NCBI GenBank assembly: GCA_039985655.1
Contig: JBDWSF010000004.1
Location: 103,914 to 167,913 of the forward strand
Reading direction: 5' to 3'
Source of the DNA: Postechiella sp039985655
GTDB lineage: Bacteria > Bacteroidota > Bacteroidia > Flavobacteriales > Flavobacteriaceae
Length of the DNA stretch: 64,000 bases
Position numbers and translations under genes: made by a program
Notes under the pieces: generated by a model
The model's database searches: none
Told to the model about the DNA's origin: nothing
Seen by the model: only the letters and a program-made list of their open reading frames with translations
Shown: piece by piece, positions 61,797-64,000 of the stretch
Layout of the letters: each line of letters opens with the position of its first letter
Numbering within the stretch: position 1 is the stretch's first letter

Positions 61797-63329
61797 ATGA
61801 GTAACGAAAAAACAATTAAATCGGCATTAATATCTGTTTTTAGTAAAGACGGTTTAGAGCCTATAGTTAAGGAACTAGACAAACAAGGGGTCATTATTTA
61901 CTCTACTGGAGGTACAGAAAAATTTATTAACGATTTAGGCATTAATGTTGTTCCAGTTGAAGACGTTACATCATATCCATCTATTCTTGGTGGACGAGTA
62001 AAAACGTTACACCCAAAGGTTTTTGGCGGTATTTTAAACAGACAAAACCATGATGGTGATGTTGCAGAATTGGCCGAATATGAGATTCCGCAAATTGATA
62101 TCGTTATTGTTGACTTATATCCGTTTGAGAAAACGGTAGCTTCTGGAGCTAGCGAACAAGATATTATTGAAAAAATTGATATCGGTGGTATTTCTTTAAT
62201 TAGAGCTGCTGCTAAAAACTTTGCAGATGTTATTTGTGTATCTTCTGTTGATGATTATGCTGAATTTTTAGAATTGATTTCTGCTAATAACGGTTCTATT
62301 TCTCAAGAAGACAGAAAACGTTTTGCTGGTAAAGCTTTTAACGTATCGTCTCATTATGACACTGCTATTTTTAATTACTTCAATCAAAATCATGATGAAG
62401 CCGCTTTAAAAATTAGCGAAACTAACGGAAAGGTTTTACGTTACGGAGAAAACCCACACCAAAAAGGGTTTTTCTTTGGAAACTTTGATGCGTTATTTAC
62501 TAAGCTTCACGGTAAAGAATTAAGTTATAATAATTTATTAGATGTTGATGCGGCTGTAAACCTAATGTTAGAATTTAAAAATGACGCGCCAACGTTTGCG
62601 ATTTTAAAACACAACAATGCTTGTGGTTTAGCACAACGCGATAATTTACACCAAGCTTATGTTGATGCGTTAGCTGGCGATCCTGTTTCGGCTTTTGGTG
62701 GCGTTTTAATTAGTAATAAAGAAATTGATGTCGCTACTGCTGGAGAAATTCATAAATTATTTTGTGAAGTAGTTATCGCACCTGCTTTCGCCGCTGACGC
62801 TTTAGAAGTTTTAAAAGGTAAAAAGAACAGAATTTTATTAGAAATTCATGATGTAGAGATGCCTAAAATGAATGTAAGAAGCTGCTTAAACGGCATTTTA
62901 CTTCAAGAGAGAAACAACATTACAGATACTGTTAAAGGATTAAAGAACGTTACAAATACGGCTCCGACAACTAATGAAATAGATGATTTAATATTTGCTT
63001 CGAAAATTTGTAAGCACACAAAATCTAACACTATTGTATTGGTTAAAGGCAAACAATTATGTGCAAGCGGAACAGGACAAACAAGTCGTGTGGATGCTTT
63101 ACAACAAGCGATACATAAAGCACAGTCTTTTAACTTCGATTTAAATGGTGCGGCTATGGCAAGTGATGCATTCTTTCCGTTCCCTGATTGTGTTGAAATA
63201 GCAAAAAACGCAGGTGTTAAAGCTGTAATTCAACCAGGTGGATCTATTAAAGATCAATTAAGTATTGATTATTGTAATGACAATGATGTTGCTATGGTTA
63301 TGACTGGAACACGCCATTTTAAACACTAA
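61797..63329 (+). CDS. purH: Bifunctional AICAR formyltransferase / IMP cyclohydrolase PurH
   Basis: 510 residues. The N-terminal MGS-like IMP cyclohydrolase domain (about 1-195) has STGGTEKFI, GGRVKTLHPKVFGGIL and IDIVIVDLYPFEKT. The C-terminal AICAR transformylase has RYGENPHQKGFF, LKHNNACGLA, DPVSAFGGVLISN, SDAFFPFPD and the final GTRHFKH. It catalyses the last two steps of purine synthesis to IMP. Monocistronic with a strong terminator. Confidence 0.97.
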   Translation: MSNEKTIKSALISVFSKDGLEPIVKELDKQGVIIYSTGGTEKFINDLGINVVPVEDVTSYPSILGGRVKTLHPKVFGGILNRQNHDGDVAELAEYEIPQIDIVIVDLYPFEKTVASGASEQDIIEKIDIGGISLIRAAAKNFADVICVSSVDDYAEFLELISANNGSISQEDRKRFAGKAFNVSSHYDTAIFNYFNQNHDEAALKISETNGKVLRYGENPHQKGFFFGNFDALFTKLHGKELSYNNLLDVDAAVNLMLEFKNDAPTFAILKHNNACGLAQRDNLHQAYVDALAGDPVSAFGGVLISNKEIDVATAGEIHKLFCEVVIAPAFAADALEVLKGKKNRILLEIHDVEMPKMNVRSCLNGILLQERNNITDTVKGLKNVTNTAPTTNEIDDLIFASKICKHTKSNTIVLVKGKQLCASGTGQTSRVDALQQAIHKAQSFNFDLNGAAMASDAFFPFPDCVEIAKNAGVKAVIQPGGSIKDQLSIDYCNDNDVAMVMTGTRHFKH

Positions 63330-63344
63330 AAAAAATATTTTCAT

Positions 63345-63380
63345 AAAAAAAGGGAACACTTTACGGTGTTCCCTTTTTTT
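63345..63380 (+). terminator. Terminator between purH and a convergent T9SS gene
   Basis: A 15-bp perfect stem (AAAAAAAGGGAACAC with GTGTTCCCTTTTTTT), 6-base loop, with A/T runs on both sides, so it can act in both directions. Confidence 0.9.
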
Positions 63381-63394
63381 GTGATATAATATTA

Positions 63395-64000
63395 TTAATT
63401 CTTAATAACTCTTTTAACAGTATTATTTCCCGAATCTTTATCTGATATATTCAAGAAGTAGGTTCCGTTTGATAAATTACTTAAATCAATTGTCACATTA
63501 CCTCCTGTAAACTCATTTCTAGAATATTCTTTTCCTAGCATATCAATAACTTGAACTTTTAAAGAAACACTACTATTTCCTTTATAATCAATACTTATAG
63601 AGTTACTTGTAGGATTAGGATATACTTTAAAATTAAAATCGGAAGCAAAATCATCAACACTTAATGCATCACAATCTACGCCTTCTAAACGTGTTACCGA
63701 TATTGCATTTGATAAATCGAAACAGCCAGTTAAGTCTGATACATTTCCTGCTGCAACTAAACCAATATCTCCTGTATAACGTAAGTACCAAATATCACAG
63801 ATTCCTGCTGGTGCACCTTCTAAATTAAATCCGCCTGCTGGCATTGTTGCTGGCTTACCTAAAATATTTCCTGTCGCCTGATCTGTAATGATATATGATG
63901 AATTATCTCCACTCGTTACTGAACTTGATGTGAATTCTACTGAAATCAAATCATCGACACCTTCGCCAACACAAATACTTTTTGTGGTATCTGTTGTACC
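63395..64000 (-). CDS. T9SS type A sorting domain-containing protein (partial)
   Basis: The coding frame runs off the right edge; about 202 residues of its C-terminus are present. Visible passenger sequence (VGEGVDDLISVEF, ICDIWYLRYTGDIGLVA, VSDLTGCFDLSNAISVTRLEG) matches repeats seen in large Flavobacteriaceae surface proteins, with a possible Cys pair. Residues about 125-202 are a T9SS sorting domain: FNFKVYPNPTSNSISID, VQVIDMLGKEYSRNEF, LSNLSNGTYFLNIS, and a basic end VKRVIKN. It should be secreted by the GldKLMN system. Confidence 0.85.
   Translation of the reverse strand, partial: GTTDTTKSICVGEGVDDLISVEFTSSSVTSGDNSSYIITDQATGNILGKPATMPAGGFNLEGAPAGICDIWYLRYTGDIGLVAAGNVSDLTGCFDLSNAISVTRLEGVDCDALSVDDFASDFNFKVYPNPTSNSISIDYKGNSSVSLKVQVIDMLGKEYSRNEFTGGNVTIDLSNLSNGTYFLNISDKDSGNNTVKRVIKN

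Overview
The window is AT-rich DNA from a Bacteroidota genome, most likely a marine member of the Flavobacteriaceae. Evidence for this is the gldK-gldL-gldM-gldN gliding/type IX secretion (T9SS) block, T9SS C-terminal sorting domains, a SusC/SusD pair with an STN-type SusC, exosortase F (XrtF), LptE, CPXCG and HYC_CC_PP family proteins, and Bacteroidetes-type -7 promoter elements (TAnnTTTG). No species can be named from the sequence alone.

Layout. 1-2.5 kb: a lipoprotein trypsin-like protease beside a decayed partial copy of itself, a stranded tail of a T9SS sorting domain, and a broken IS1595-type transposase. 2.6-13.6 kb: one co-directional locus of ECF sigma factor, FecR-type anti-sigma factor, STN-SusC, SusD, a DUF4465-like lipoprotein and two tandem TlpA-type thioredoxin lipoproteins. 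This looks like a substrate-induced outer-membrane uptake system. 14.3-15.1 kb: a small T9SS cargo protein. 15.8-17.1 kb: an IS3-family (IS150-like) element whose orfB carries an in-frame stop.

17.1-29.4 kb is the accessory part and the most interesting. First (17.6-25.4 kb) comes a compact cluster that I do not recognise as a named system: MFS transporter, KAS III enzyme, divergent cytosolic histidine-kinase-like protein, large receiver-like protein and an unknown protein on the + strand, facing a translationally coupled trio of a small Cys protein, a GTP cyclohydrolase II homologue and a guanylate-kinase-like P-loop protein on the - strand. Related non-coding sequences lie on both sides of it. 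Second (25.8-29.3 kb) is a 3.46-kb islet bounded by a 61-bp direct repeat formed from the 3' part of the initiator tRNA-fMet gene. It has matching putative arm motifs inside each end and no integrase. It carries a membrane segment plus an NB-ARC/TPR (STAND) NTPase, apparently joined across an A9 tract by a -1 frame change, and a divergent unknown gene. This has the look of an anti-phage or conflict islet.

29.4-63.4 kb is mostly core genome: CPXCG protein, LRR protein, ABC-F ATPase, DUF983, RidA, FAD oxidoreductase, gldNMLK, an arginase-fold protein lacking metal ligands, topA, two paralogous membrane proteins, an LVIVD lipoprotein, miaB, a sigma-54 activator, lptE, secG, groES-groEL, a heavy-metal-associated cluster (HYC_CC_PP, HMA-MauE-like, TonB receptor, HMA protein), xrtF with its partner, a GAF/fRMsr-like protein and purH. 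The right edge cuts a further T9SS cargo gene. Several REP/MITE-like inverted-repeat elements sit between these genes.

All functional statements come from motif reading by eye. No database or structure search was run.
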